This document shows positions 50,574 through 59,688 of a stretch of 64,000 nucleotides of DNA, in pieces. The stretch is from Desulfobacteraceae bacterium 4572_123 (GTDB lineage: Bacteria > Desulfobacterota > Desulfobacteria > Desulfobacterales > 4572-123). The position numbers were made by a program, and so were the translations under genes. The stretch covers positions 1 through 64,000 of the forward strand of contig NBLJ01000007.1 in NCBI GenBank assembly GCA_002084545.1. Reading direction: 5' to 3'. Position 1 is the first letter of the stretch; each line of letters begins with the position of its first letter. The notes beneath the pieces are model-generated. The model was not told the origin of the DNA. It searched no databases and saw only the letters and a program-made list of their open reading frames with translations.

Positions 50574-51032
50574 TTAAAACTCTTCGTCTACCTCCTTTAT
50601 AATGGAAAATATTTCATCGCTGTCAACTGCATTTAACAGACGCTGCTTAAACTCATCATTTTTAAGAATTCTCGAAATTTTAGCAAGTACTCTCAGATGG
50701 AGGCCGGTTGAGTTTTCAGGTGTGACAAGAAGAAAAAACAGATGTGTCGGCAGACCGTCAATGGATTCAAAATCAACCCCCTTATGGCTGAGGCCAAACC
50801 CCAGACACAGCGATTTTAAATTTTTGAATTTACCGTGTGGAATGCCGACGCCTCCTCCAATTCCAGTGCTGCCGAGGCGTTCACGTTCAATGAGAACTCT
50901 GACAAGGTCTTCCTTGTCCTGGTTTGCGATACGTGCTACCGGGGTTGCCAGTTCATCAAGCACCCCTTTTTTATCCCTGGCATTCAGGTTTACTAAAATC
51001 GCTTCTTTTTGCAGTACTTCAAGTATTTTCAT
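50574..51032 (-). CDS. ptsN: PtsN, nitrogen-type PTS EIIA regulatory protein
   Basis: 152 residues. IGGGVGIPHGKFKNLKSLCL contains the phosphoacceptor histidine at about residue 65, in the fructose/nitrogen-type EIIA domain. It senses the state of the phosphotransfer chain and tunes regulators. It lies 17 bases after hpf and 12 bases before rapZ, the classical rpoN-operon order. Confidence 0.94.
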   Translation of the reverse strand: MKILEVLQKEAILVNLNARDKKGVLDELATPVARIANQDKEDLVRVLIERERLGSTGIGGGVGIPHGKFKNLKSLCLGFGLSHKGVDFESIDGLPTHLFFLLVTPENSTGLHLRVLAKISRILKNDEFKQRLLNAVDSDEIFSIIKEVDEEF

Positions 51033-51049
51033 ATCTATTTATTAATGTG

Positions 51050-51583
51050 CTACCTGTTTGGCTGAATTAATCCGTAATGACCGTCTTTGCAGTGATAAAG
51101 CACATTCACCTTATCGGTACGAGCATCTGTAAATACAAGGAAATCCTTGTTTACAAGTTCCATCTGCATAACCGCTTCTTCAACATCCATGGGCTTGAAT
51201 TCAATATTTTTAACTCTGATCTTGGTTACACCTTCATCATCCGGAGGAGCATTGGCGGCGGATTCGAATTTTTCAGCCTTGCCTTTGAATGCACTCCGGC
51301 GCTCCCTGATTTTCTGTTTATTTTTTTTAATCTGTTTTTCAAGCTTATCCAGAACCATGTCAATGGCGGAATACATATTGTCGGTTTCTTCCTTACTGTT
51401 TATATTCAACCTGTCTCCGGAGATATTGATTTCAGCCTGATGTCTGAATTTCTCCACCGCAAGGACGACACTGGCCTCCGCCGGATTGTCAAGGAATCTG
51501 TCAAACCGGTCGAGCTTGTTACACACATATGATTTCAAATTTTCGGAGGAATCAAGGTTCTTGAATGTTACAGCCGTCTGCAT
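51050..51583 (-). CDS. hpf: Ribosome hibernation promoting factor, long form
   Basis: 177 residues from the ATG at 51583, with AGGAGG seven bases before; the TTG two codons further up is unneeded. The N-terminal S30AE domain (AVTFKNLDSSENLKSYVCNKLDR) binds the ribosome decoding region. A charged linker leads to the C-terminal dimerisation domain (KPMDVEEAVMQMELVNKDFLVFTDARTDKVNVLY), typical of long HPF that joins 70S ribosomes into 100S pairs. It follows rpoN by 108 bases. Confidence 0.95.
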   Translation of the reverse strand: MQTAVTFKNLDSSENLKSYVCNKLDRFDRFLDNPAEASVVLAVEKFRHQAEINISGDRLNINSKEETDNMYSAIDMVLDKLEKQIKKNKQKIRERRSAFKGKAEKFESAANAPPDDEGVTKIRVKNIEFKPMDVEEAVMQMELVNKDFLVFTDARTDKVNVLYHCKDGHYGLIQPNR

Positions 51584-51691
51584 ATACAACCTCCTTATGT
51601 AATGGGTTTGAAGGTATTAATCCGGACAAACCGCTTGATAAAAACCACAAATGTCCATTGACCTGGAGTCCGATTCTTGTCCTCTCGCCTT

Positions 51692-53131
51692 TTAGAACTG
51701 CTTGCGCTTGCTTGAGGAGAGTACGCCAAGAATCTCCCGGTACTTGGCAACTGTTCGTCTGGCAATATCTATATTGGATTCTTTCAATATCATTTCAATT
51801 TTTTTGTCGCTGTACGGTTTTTTATGATTCTCCCGTGCAATAATCTGCCTGATTTTTTCCTGCACACTGGTCGACGCAATGGCATCGCCATGAATCCGCT
51901 TAATAGAACTATTAAAAAAATATTTCAATTCAAAAATACCCTGGGGGGTAAAGGCGTATTTATTGGTTGTTACCCGGCTGATGGTCGATTCATGCATTTC
52001 AATATCGTCGGCAACATCCCTTAATACCATCGGTTTTAAATGCGTTACGCCATGTTCGAAAAAATCGCTCTGAAAGCGCAAAATGCTTTCCATAACTTTA
52101 TAAATCGTTTTCTGACGCTGATGAATACTGCGGATCAGCCATGTGGCCGAACGAAATTTTTCCTGAATATATTCTCGTGCCTGCGCAGACACTTTTCGGC
52201 CCTGCAAAGCGGCCTGTCTGTAAAAATTATTGATCCGCAGTTTCGGCATTCCGTCATCATTGAGCATGATGACAAATTTCCCCTCCATCTTGTAAACATA
52301 GATATCAGGGGTGATATAAATCGGTTCCTCTTCACTGAATTCCCTTCCCGGGCGGGGTTCCAGGCCTTTGATAACTTCAACCGCGGAGACAACCTCCTCA
52401 ATACTCACTTTCAAAGCCGAAGAGATGGCCTTGTAATTCTTGTTCTCGAGATAATTGATATGATGGTTTATAATATCGGTAACAAGGCTGTTGTCGATCT
52501 TGAAATGCCGAATTTGAATCAGGAGGCATTCTTTTAAATCACGGGCACAAATACCGATGGGGTCAAAGGTCTGCATCAGCGACAGAACATCCGCCACCTT
52601 TGAAGGATCGATATTGCTGCGTTCCGCTATTCCTTCGACCGATGCATCCAGATACCCTTTTTCGTCCAGATTGCCGACAATCAGGCTGCCGATGATTTCC
52701 TGCTCCCCTGTCGGGCCGGTCATGGCAAGTTGCCAGAGAAGATGATCCCTGAGTGTTGTCCTGCCGGCAAGAAAAGTTTCAAAACCGGGCCGGTCATTTT
52801 TTTCCGACTCAAAATGAATTTTACCTGCGGAGCTGTATTCATCCAGATAGTTGGACCAGTCTATTTCATCCTGAATTTTCTCCTCAATGGTAATTTCCTT
52901 TACTTCCGGCGAATCGGCAGTATCACTTTCACGACCATCGACCTCAACTGATGTTTCTTCAGCGGCGACCTCCTGCATTTCCTCGAGCGCCGGATTTTCT
53001 TCTATTTCCTGGCGTATTACATCCATAAGCTCCAGACGCGACAATTGCAGCAGCTTAATCGCCATCTGCAACTGCGGGGTCATAATAAGCTGTTGGGTCA
53101 ACTTCAGTTGTTGTCGTAGTTCAAGAGCCAT
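51692..53131 (-). CDS. rpoN: RNA polymerase sigma-54 factor RpoN
   Basis: 479 residues. The Gln/Leu-rich region I (QQLKLTQQLIMTPQLQMAIKLLQLSRLEL) is followed by an acidic region II, the core-binding domain and the C-terminal RpoN box (ARRTVAKYREILGV). It directs polymerase to -24/-12 promoters that need enhancer-binding activators. It begins two bases after the lptB stop, so it is translated from the lpt operon message. Confidence 0.97.
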   Translation of the reverse strand: MALELRQQLKLTQQLIMTPQLQMAIKLLQLSRLELMDVIRQEIEENPALEEMQEVAAEETSVEVDGRESDTADSPEVKEITIEEKIQDEIDWSNYLDEYSSAGKIHFESEKNDRPGFETFLAGRTTLRDHLLWQLAMTGPTGEQEIIGSLIVGNLDEKGYLDASVEGIAERSNIDPSKVADVLSLMQTFDPIGICARDLKECLLIQIRHFKIDNSLVTDIINHHINYLENKNYKAISSALKVSIEEVVSAVEVIKGLEPRPGREFSEEEPIYITPDIYVYKMEGKFVIMLNDDGMPKLRINNFYRQAALQGRKVSAQAREYIQEKFRSATWLIRSIHQRQKTIYKVMESILRFQSDFFEHGVTHLKPMVLRDVADDIEMHESTISRVTTNKYAFTPQGIFELKYFFNSSIKRIHGDAIASTSVQEKIRQIIARENHKKPYSDKKIEMILKESNIDIARRTVAKYREILGVLSSSKRKQF

Positions 53132-53133
53132 AG

Positions 53134-53856
53134 TTAGAGTTTAAACTCATCCCCCAGGTATATTCTTCGGGCAATTTCGCTTGCGGCTATTTTCTCGGGC
53201 GTGCCTGATTCGATGATCTTGCCGTCGCTTAGTATATACGCGCTGTCGCAAGCTTCCAGGGTTTCTCTTACATTATGATCAGAGATCAAAACACCTATAC
53301 CGCGATTTTTCAAATGCGCAATAATTTTTTTTATATCGATGACAGCCAAGGGATCAATGCCTGCAAAAGGCTCATCCAGCAAAATAAATGAAGGTCCGGT
53401 AGACAGTGCGCGTGTAATCTCCAGTCGGCGCCGCTCTCCACCGGATAGAACGCCGGCCTTTTGATGGGCAAGATGCCCTATTCCCAGTTCATTCAAGAGT
53501 GAATCGGTTAATTTTTTCCTCCCGGATTTTTTCCCCGGCAAAACTTCAAGAATAGCCATAATATTCTGCCTGACCGTCAACTTCCTGAAAATGGATGTTT
53601 CCTGGGGCAGATATCCTAATCCTTTTCGAGCCCGCACATACATCGGATCATCCGTAATATCTTCCTTATCGAGAAATACACGGCCGCTATCCGGTTTTAT
53701 CATTCCAACGGTCATATAAAAAGTAGTGGTTTTGCCGGCACCGTTGGGGCCCAGTAAACCAACCACACAACCGCACGGAATATCCAAATCCACGGAGCTT
53801 ACTACCTGTCGACCATGATATTTTTTTACCAATCCCTGTAATCGTAACATCGTCAT
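53134..53856 (-). CDS. lptB: LPS export ABC transporter ATPase LptB
   Basis: 240 residues. Walker A GPNGAGKTT, signature LSGGERRRLEITRAL, Walker B FILLDEPFAGIDP. It powers LptFG-mediated extraction of lipopolysaccharide from the inner membrane. lptA lies 28 bases upstream and rpoN two bases downstream. The start at 53856 has a weak ribosome site; an ATG two codons further in is possible. Confidence 0.96.
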   Translation of the reverse strand: MTMLRLQGLVKKYHGRQVVSSVDLDIPCGCVVGLLGPNGAGKTTTFYMTVGMIKPDSGRVFLDKEDITDDPMYVRARKGLGYLPQETSIFRKLTVRQNIMAILEVLPGKKSGRKKLTDSLLNELGIGHLAHQKAGVLSGGERRRLEITRALSTGPSFILLDEPFAGIDPLAVIDIKKIIAHLKNRGIGVLISDHNVRETLEACDSAYILSDGKIIESGTPEKIAASEIARRIYLGDEFKL

Positions 53857-53884
53857 CGCATATATTCAGTGTCTGACTAAAAAA

Positions 53885-54463
53885 TCAGTTAAGACCCTTT
53901 CCGTTGGTAAAGAACAACGCCCTGACCTGATTTTCCGCACTGTTTTCAACTGTTATCCGTCCAGTGGCCCGATCCAGTGTTATCTTGGAGCCTGTAATGG
54001 AATTCTTGCCGCTTTTGACCGTTGAATCAGGTCCCGACAGGACAAGCAACCGGCTTGCATTAATATAGGAAGCCTCGCCGGCAGCTGCAATTATATCCCC
54101 TGTGTTTATTTTTACGTGGCCGCTGGCCGTTATTTTTTCCACTGCATCTTCACCCACACTTAACTTCCCGGAATTATTCCGGCTGCTTTTGAAATAGATT
54201 CTGATCCTATCCGCTGCAATGACGGTATCTCCCTGAGTGGCCTTAACATTGCCGCTGAATTCCGAATAGCCTTCCTTGACATCGGCGTCAAGCCGATCGG
54301 CGGTAATAAGCAGCTCTTGTTCCTTACCGTCATGGTTACCGGCTCCCGGCAGCGGGTTGTCAGCCGATTCCGTTACTGATACCCCCGAATAGAAAAAAAT
54401 AAATGTTATCATAACAATTAACAAAAACCAAGAATCGAATTTTTTAAAATATACTGGAACCAT
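53885..54463 (-). CDS. lptA: LPS transport periplasmic protein LptA
   Basis: 192 residues. An N-terminal hydrophobic segment (WFLLIVMITFIFFYSGVSV) acts as signal or anchor. The OstA-like domain starts near ELLITADRLDADVKEGYSEFSGNVKATQGD and continues with beta strands to the end. It forms the periplasmic bridge that passes LPS from LptC to LptD. Its start overlaps the lptC end by 20 bases. Confidence 0.92.
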   Translation of the reverse strand: MVPVYFKKFDSWFLLIVMITFIFFYSGVSVTESADNPLPGAGNHDGKEQELLITADRLDADVKEGYSEFSGNVKATQGDTVIAADRIRIYFKSSRNNSGKLSVGEDAVEKITASGHVKINTGDIIAAAGEASYINASRLLVLSGPDSTVKSGKNSITGSKITLDRATGRITVENSAENQVRALFFTNGKGLN

Positions 54464-55025
54464 TAAAATTTCCTTTTACAGAACCGGCAAGGCTGGTTCT
54501 TCTGGTATTTAAATCAAAAAAAAGCGTATCCGCCGTAATTTTCACTGCCGGTCCCGTAATTTCGACCGGCCGATCAGATGAGATGATGCGTTTCTCATGC
54601 TTATAATCCATACGTTCGGTTTTAAGTTGGTATTTTTCATTATTTAAAACTACATCACCAGATACCTCAATATCCCTGCTGGCGGTATGAAGTACTCCTT
54701 TCAGGGCCTTGAGAAAAAGCTGTTCACCGTTTTCCAGGAAAAAAACAATAGAAATATTATCCAATACCACCTCGTTTTTAAACTCGCTGTAATTTGCGTA
54801 ATCCGCCTTCATGGTCCATTCAGTTACCCCGTTGCGAGTTGCTGTTTGAGAAATTTTTTTTATGGATAAAGTACCCCCCTGACTTAAATTTACGGAAATG
54901 CCATCCGGCCGATTCATTGCATTTCTATATTTTGCGTAAATAACAATCAGGGAGCAGAGAACCCCGATAACCACCAGGATTAACAACAGCTTTATTTTTT
55001 TTGTTTTATCACCTTGTTGATACAT
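54444..55025 (-). CDS. lptC: LPS export protein LptC
   Basis: 193 residues. One N-terminal membrane helix (IKLLLILVVIGVLCSLIVIY, about 11-30), then a periplasmic beta-jellyroll (TRNGVTEWTMKADYANYSEFKNEVVLDNI). It anchors the LptA bridge to the inner-membrane transporter. It overlaps the kdsC stop by one base and lptA by 20 bases. Confidence 0.92.
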   Translation of the reverse strand: MYQQGDKTKKIKLLLILVVIGVLCSLIVIYAKYRNAMNRPDGISVNLSQGGTLSIKKISQTATRNGVTEWTMKADYANYSEFKNEVVLDNISIVFFLENGEQLFLKALKGVLHTASRDIEVSGDVVLNNEKYQLKTERMDYKHEKRIISSDRPVEITGPAVKITADTLFFDLNTRRTSLAGSVKGNFNGSSIF

Positions 55026-55543
55026 TACTGTAAAAAATGGCCGATAATTCTATCCCAAAGCCCTTTAGCCTTGAGAATCGATTCACAAACTTCCCGCACG
55101 GCCCCGGCTCCACCTTTTGCAGATGTTATCATATGAGCATGTTCCAGTACGGTTTCATGGGCATCGGCCACGGTTACGGCCAGCCCCACTCTTTTCATCA
55201 GCGGCAGATCCACAAGATCGTCACCCATAAAGGCGATTTCCATGGAATCAATGCGGGTCTGCTCTAATACCGATTCCAGCACACTGCCTTTTTCGATTAT
55301 ACCATCAAATATTAGGCTGATTCCCAGATTTTTACACCGATGCATAAGAACACCGGATTTTCTTCCGGTGACAATGCCGACCTTTATGCCCGCATCCATA
55401 AGCAATCTCAGGCCCAGACCATCGCGGCAGTTAAATTTTTTAATCTCCTCGCCGTGATCATTGTAAATAATACCGCCGTCGGTCATAACACCGTCCACAT
55501 CCAGCAAAAGCAGTTTAATGCGTTTTAGCTTCTCAATAACCAT
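55025..55543 (-). CDS. kdsC: 3-deoxy-D-manno-octulosonate 8-phosphate phosphatase KdsC
   Basis: 172 residues, HAD superfamily. LLLLDVDGVMTDGGIIYNDHG holds the nucleophile and general-acid aspartates (DVDGV), GIVTGRKSGV is motif II, and AFMGDDLVDLPLMKRVG is motif IV. It dephosphorylates KDO-8-phosphate for LPS core synthesis. It starts 13 bases after kdsA, matching its metabolic order. Confidence 0.95.
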   Translation of the reverse strand: MVIEKLKRIKLLLLDVDGVMTDGGIIYNDHGEEIKKFNCRDGLGLRLLMDAGIKVGIVTGRKSGVLMHRCKNLGISLIFDGIIEKGSVLESVLEQTRIDSMEIAFMGDDLVDLPLMKRVGLAVTVADAHETVLEHAHMITSAKGGAGAVREVCESILKAKGLWDRIIGHFLQ

Positions 55544-55556
55544 GAATTTTCACTTT

Positions 55557-56378
55557 TCAATTAACAGCCGCCGTACGGATTGCGTTGAACACTGTAAGCA
55601 GTTCGGCCAGAGAATCTATAGGCAGGGAGTTTGGTCCATCGCAAAGAGCCCTGTCCGGATCAGGGTGAACTTCCATGAACAAACCATCCACACCGACAGC
55701 AACAGCGGCTTTTGCAAGCACGGGAGCAAATTCGCGCTGCCCGCCGGAAGAGCTGCCCGATCCGCCGGGCAACTGGATACTGTGAGTTGCGTCAAAAATG
55801 ACCGGCCAGCCCATCTCCTGCATGATCTTCAGCCCCCGAAAATCCACCACCAGATTATTGTAGCCGAACATCACCCCCCGTTCAGTCAGCAGAATCCGGT
55901 TGTTGCCGGTAGAAGTGGCCTTATCCACCACATTGGCCATATCCCAGGGAGCCATAAACTGCCCCTTCTTGATATTAATGGTCTTGCCGGTCTTGGCAAT
56001 TTCCATAATTAAATCAGTCTGGCGGCATAAAAATGCTGGAATTTGAATGATATCAAGAACTCGTGAAGCTTCGGCAATCTCCTCAACGGAATGGACATCC
56101 GAAAGAATCTGAATACCCAGTTCCTTTTTGATCTGTCCGAGAATATCGATGCCTTCCTTTAGCCCGGGACCTCTGTAAGAGCTGACAGAGGTCCGGTTTG
56201 CCTTGTCATAGGATGCCTTGAAGATAAAGCCGATGGCCAGAGTGTCCGTGAGTTCTTTCAAAAAACTGGCAATTTCAAAAGTTGTTGTATAATCTTCGAT
56301 GACACAGGGTCCCGCGATCAACACCAGCGGACACCCCCTGCCTATTGAAACAGAACCTGTTTTAACAATGTGGCTCAT
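55557..56378 (-). CDS. kdsA: 3-deoxy-8-phosphooctulonate synthase KdsA
   Basis: 273 residues. LVLIAGPCVIED opens the barrel; FKASYDKANRTS, then TDLIMEIAKTGKTINIKKGQF, then VIFDATHSIQLPGG and FMEVHPDPDRALCDGPNSLP are the substrate and metal blocks. It condenses arabinose 5-phosphate with phosphoenolpyruvate. It is the first gene of the minus-strand KDO/LPS/rpoN run. Confidence 0.97.
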   Translation of the reverse strand: MSHIVKTGSVSIGRGCPLVLIAGPCVIEDYTTTFEIASFLKELTDTLAIGFIFKASYDKANRTSVSSYRGPGLKEGIDILGQIKKELGIQILSDVHSVEEIAEASRVLDIIQIPAFLCRQTDLIMEIAKTGKTINIKKGQFMAPWDMANVVDKATSTGNNRILLTERGVMFGYNNLVVDFRGLKIMQEMGWPVIFDATHSIQLPGGSGSSSGGQREFAPVLAKAAVAVGVDGLFMEVHPDPDRALCDGPNSLPIDSLAELLTVFNAIRTAAVN

Positions 56379-56529
56379 AATTTTTATCCATTAGAACTTT
56401 CAATCAAGTGTACGGGTTAACTCTGCCTGCGAATCCACGGCATCCGTCCGCCGGATGCCAGTTACGTTTCTTTTTTTCATTTACCGTGCAGGTGTTGAAA
56501 AGTCAAGCAGCGAAAAAGGAAATCAGGTC

Positions 56530-56558
56530 TTGATTACATTTACGCAAGCTGTTATTAT
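56530..56558 (+). promoter_or_regulatory. Sigma-70 promoter for the M23 peptidase gene
   Basis: TTGATT (56530-56535) and TATTAT (56553-56558), 17 bases apart, about 40 bases before the start codon at 56600 and its AGGGTGG ribosome site. Confidence 0.6.
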
Positions 56559-56599
56559 TGCATGATTATTAAATCAAAGACTAAGGGTGGTGTAACCAG

Positions 56600-57979
56600 T
56601 TGAAATCAAAGAAAATAAATTTAAAAGCCTGGCTGCTGACGATCGTTTTCATGATCATATTCCTACCGCTTGCATGGCTTCTGTTCATACGCATGGAAGG
56701 CGAGGCGCCCTCTGTGAAGTTACTGCCGCAAAAATCGGCAATCGGTATCTCCCAGACAATTCAGATCCATGTGTCGGATATCAAAAGCGGCATCAAACAA
56801 GTCAGGCTGATCTGTCTGCAGGACAAAAAAGAAACTGTTTTGTTTGAACGCGATTTCTCCTCCGCCGGTTTTTTAAAGGGCGGCACGGACCATACATCCG
56901 ATGTGGATGTTCTGTTTGAACCAGCGAAACTGGGAATAAAAGACGGCAGGGCTGTCCTGCACCTGGCTGCCGGGGATTTTTCCTGGCGCAAGTTTGGAAA
57001 GGGAAACAGGACGGAAATTCAAAAACAGGTCATAATCGACAGCGTCGCTCCGGAAGCGGATATACTCAGCCGTTCCCATAACATTGCCCAGGGAGGATCG
57101 GCCCTGGCTATTTACCGTCTCTCCGAGCCCTGTATAGAAAGCGGAGTACAGGTCGGAAAGAATTTTTTTCCGGGCCATGCTGGATATTTTTCAAACCCGG
57201 ATATCTTTCTATCTTTTTTTGCTCTGAACCATACCCAGGGCAAGGATACCCGAATTTTCGTCAGGGCCGTGGATGCCGCGGGGAATAATACACAGGCCGG
57301 TTTACCATACTATATCAAAGGCAAGACGTTTAAAAAAGACAGGCTTAACATTTCAGACCGGTTTCTTGCCCTAAAAATGCCTGAATTCAAGCTGTCTGAT
57401 TCCGAAGACACGGGCATTGACCCGGTTGAAAAATTTCTTAAAATTAATCGTGGCCTGCGCGAGGCAAATTTCAAGACAATTCTGAAGATCAGCCAAAACA
57501 CGGAAAATCAACTCTTTTGGAAAGGAGCCTTTTCAAGACTGCCCGGATCGGCCCGCCGGGCCGGATTTGCCGATCATCGGGAATATCTGTACAACGGCCG
57601 GGTGATTGATCAACAGGTTCACATGGGAATAGACCTGGCTTCGGTAAAAAGGGCTGCCGTACCGGCATCCAATTCCGGCAGGGTCGTATTTTGCAGTCCC
57701 CTTGGTATTTACGGTAAGGCAGTAATACTGGATCATGGTTTCGGCCTGTTCAGCATGTATGCTCACTTAAGTCGGATCGATGTAAAAAAAGGGCAGGTAT
57801 TGGCAAAAGGCGACATTCTTGGCAAAACCGGACGTACCGGCATGGCTGGAGGTGACCACCTGCATTTTGGCATGATGATCCATAATACTTTTGTAAATCC
57901 CGTCGAATGGTGGGATAGTGCATGGATCAAAAACAATGTTATGACTAAAATAAATGACGTTAAAGCTGGGATAAAATAA
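56600..57979 (+). CDS. Membrane-anchored M23 (LytM-type) metallopeptidase
   Basis: 459 residues. Start TTG at 56600 with AAGGGTGG upstream. One N-terminal membrane segment (AWLLTIVFMIIFLPLAWLLF, about 10-29) is followed by a long beta-rich periplasmic part with Ig-like wording (VHVSDIKSGIKQVRL, then VRAVDAAGNNTQ). The C-terminal M23 domain begins near 340, with HMGIDLAS (first zinc ligands) and GGDHLHFGM (HxH ligand). It cuts peptide cross-bridges in peptidoglycan, in remodelling or division. Both halves of the zinc site are intact, so it is likely active rather than a regulator. It is the first gene of the plus-strand run leading to alaS. Confidence 0.92.
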   Translation: MKSKKINLKAWLLTIVFMIIFLPLAWLLFIRMEGEAPSVKLLPQKSAIGISQTIQIHVSDIKSGIKQVRLICLQDKKETVLFERDFSSAGFLKGGTDHTSDVDVLFEPAKLGIKDGRAVLHLAAGDFSWRKFGKGNRTEIQKQVIIDSVAPEADILSRSHNIAQGGSALAIYRLSEPCIESGVQVGKNFFPGHAGYFSNPDIFLSFFALNHTQGKDTRIFVRAVDAAGNNTQAGLPYYIKGKTFKKDRLNISDRFLALKMPEFKLSDSEDTGIDPVEKFLKINRGLREANFKTILKISQNTENQLFWKGAFSRLPGSARRAGFADHREYLYNGRVIDQQVHMGIDLASVKRAAVPASNSGRVVFCSPLGIYGKAVILDHGFGLFSMYAHLSRIDVKKGQVLAKGDILGKTGRTGMAGGDHLHFGMMIHNTFVNPVEWWDSAWIKNNVMTKINDVKAGIK

Positions 57980-58019
57980 AAAAAACAAATTACCGGACGG
58001 AAAGGGCTTTTTTTTAGGA

Positions 58020-59063
58020 ATGAAAAAATATAAAATCAACAAAACATACCAGGATATCAACGCAAAAATAAAGTCCGGCAAGGTTGTTGTGGCGACTGCC
58101 GAGGAGATCATCGGCATGGTAAAAGATGCCGGCGCGGTTGAAACGGCACGGCATGTGGACATCGTGACCACCGAACTTTGTGAAGACGACCCATTAAACA
58201 AAGTATACCCCGGAGAATTCAACTATGGCGGCGGGCATGTCATTCAAGACCTTACCGCCGGGAAAAAAATCCAATTAAGAGCTACCGGGTATGGAACCGA
58301 CTGCTATCCCCGAAAAGATCTGGAACAGGAGATCACCCTGTCATCGCTGCCCTATGCCATGCTGTGCAACCCCAGAAACGCATACCAGAATTACAATTGC
58401 GCCGTAAATTTAACCGACAAAACGGTTTATACCTATATGGGCACTCTGAAGCCCAGGGCCGCTAATGCAAATTACTCTTCCGCGGGCGAGTTAAGCCCCC
58501 TGTTCAATGATCCCTATTTTAAAACCATCGGACTGGGAACCCGCATTTTCCTTGGCGGCGGCATCGGCTATGTCACCTGGAGCGGCAGTCAGCACAAAGG
58601 TGTCGTCAAACGCACCGGCAGGGGCGTACCCTTAACGCCGGCAGGCACCCTGTTTGTCATGGGTGAACTCAAGCAGATGAGCCCCAAATGGCTGGTGGGT
58701 GTCAGTATTCAAGGATACGGCGCCTCTCTGGCCGTGGGCCTGGGTATTCCGATTCCCATTTTAAACGAGGAAATGGTTCAATATACCGCGATTTCGGACG
58801 AAGAAATATTTACTCAGGTAATCGATTACGGCAGGGATTATCCTGCCGGCGCTGCAAAAAGCCTAAAGCAGATCAGTTACGCCGAACTGAAAAGCGGTCA
58901 TATCGAGTTGAACGGCGAGCAGGTGCCCACGGTTCCCCTGTCCAGCATGGTAAGGGCCCGTGAAATTGCCGGGATCCTGAAAAATTGGATCGTAGAAGGC
59001 AAATTTTTCCTGGGTGAGCCCCAGGTGACACTGCCCTCGACCGGTGGTGGACAGGCATTTTAA
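58020..59063 (+). CDS. Homocysteine biosynthesis protein (DUF39, HcyBio type)
   Basis: 347 residues. A conserved N-terminal block ends in GYGTDCYPRKDLEQEITLSSLP (with a candidate active cysteine), followed by AMLCNPRNAYQNYNCAVNLT, IGLGTRIFLGGGIGYVTWSGSQHKG and PLTPAGTLFVMGELKQM. DUF39 proteins work in a route that uses sulfide to turn aspartate semialdehyde into homocysteine, found in methanogens and sulfate reducers. This version has no C-terminal CBS or ferredoxin domain; the ferredoxin-like partner is not beside it. It starts 40 bases after the M23 gene, and thpR follows after 11 bases. Confidence 0.88.
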   Translation: MKKYKINKTYQDINAKIKSGKVVVATAEEIIGMVKDAGAVETARHVDIVTTELCEDDPLNKVYPGEFNYGGGHVIQDLTAGKKIQLRATGYGTDCYPRKDLEQEITLSSLPYAMLCNPRNAYQNYNCAVNLTDKTVYTYMGTLKPRAANANYSSAGELSPLFNDPYFKTIGLGTRIFLGGGIGYVTWSGSQHKGVVKRTGRGVPLTPAGTLFVMGELKQMSPKWLVGVSIQGYGASLAVGLGIPIPILNEEMVQYTAISDEEIFTQVIDYGRDYPAGAAKSLKQISYAELKSGHIELNGEQVPTVPLSSMVRAREIAGILKNWIVEGKFFLGEPQVTLPSTGGGQAF

Positions 59064-59074
59064 CGGAGCCGGAG

Positions 59075-59644
59075 ATGTGTCGAAAAACCATGAGAACATT
59101 TATCGCATTTGCACTGCCCAGGGTTATCATCTCGGCCATCAGCAGTATTCAGGAAGATTTAAAAACCCACGGCCTCAGGGTGCGCTGGGTACCTCCCGAG
59201 AATATTCACCTGACCCTGAAATTTTTAGGCGAAATCAATCCGGATGACGTGAGTAGAATCATAGCTGCAATTGAGTCGGCGGCAACGAAGCAAAGGCCTT
59301 TTTTTCTGTCAATCGGGGCTGTGGGTGTTTTCCCCGGGCTCAGCCGTGCCCGTGTCATCTGGGCCGGGGTGACCGGACAGGTCGATGCCCTCGCGGAAAT
59401 TCATAATTCCCTGGAGACCGGTCTTAAAACAATCGGCTTCCCGGAAGAAGGCCGCAAGTTTAAAGGCCACTTGACAATAGGACGCATTAAGGAAAAAATA
59501 GCTCCCCAAAAATTGGACCGCGCAATCACGGCTTGCCGGAATTTCAGTTCCAAGCCGTTTGCAGCCGATAAACTGATTTTATTTAAAAGTGACTTACAAC
59601 CTTCAGGAGCAGTTTACACCAGGCTTGCAAGTATAAGCCTTTAA
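59075..59644 (+). CDS. thpR: RNA 2',3'-cyclic phosphodiesterase ThpR
   Basis: 189 residues; an ATG at 59090 would give the more usual N-terminus [10 protein letters not shown]. The two HxT motifs of the 2H phosphoesterase family are [10 protein letters not shown] (about 49) and HLTIGRIKE (about 135). It opens 2',3'-cyclic phosphates on RNA ends. It sits 11 bases after the homocysteine gene and 44 bases before recA. Confidence 0.93.
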   Translation: MCRKTMRTFIAFALPRVIISAISSIQEDLKTHGLRVRWVPPENIHLTLKFLGEINPDDVSRIIAAIESAATKQRPFFLSIGAVGVFPGLSRARVIWAGVTGQVDALAEIHNSLETGLKTIGFPEEGRKFKGHLTIGRIKEKIAPQKLDRAITACRNFSSKPFAADKLILFKSDLQPSGAVYTRLASISL

Positions 59645-59688
59645 AAAACTTATACCGACCGGCCACCAACAGGCTAAGGAGAACACAC

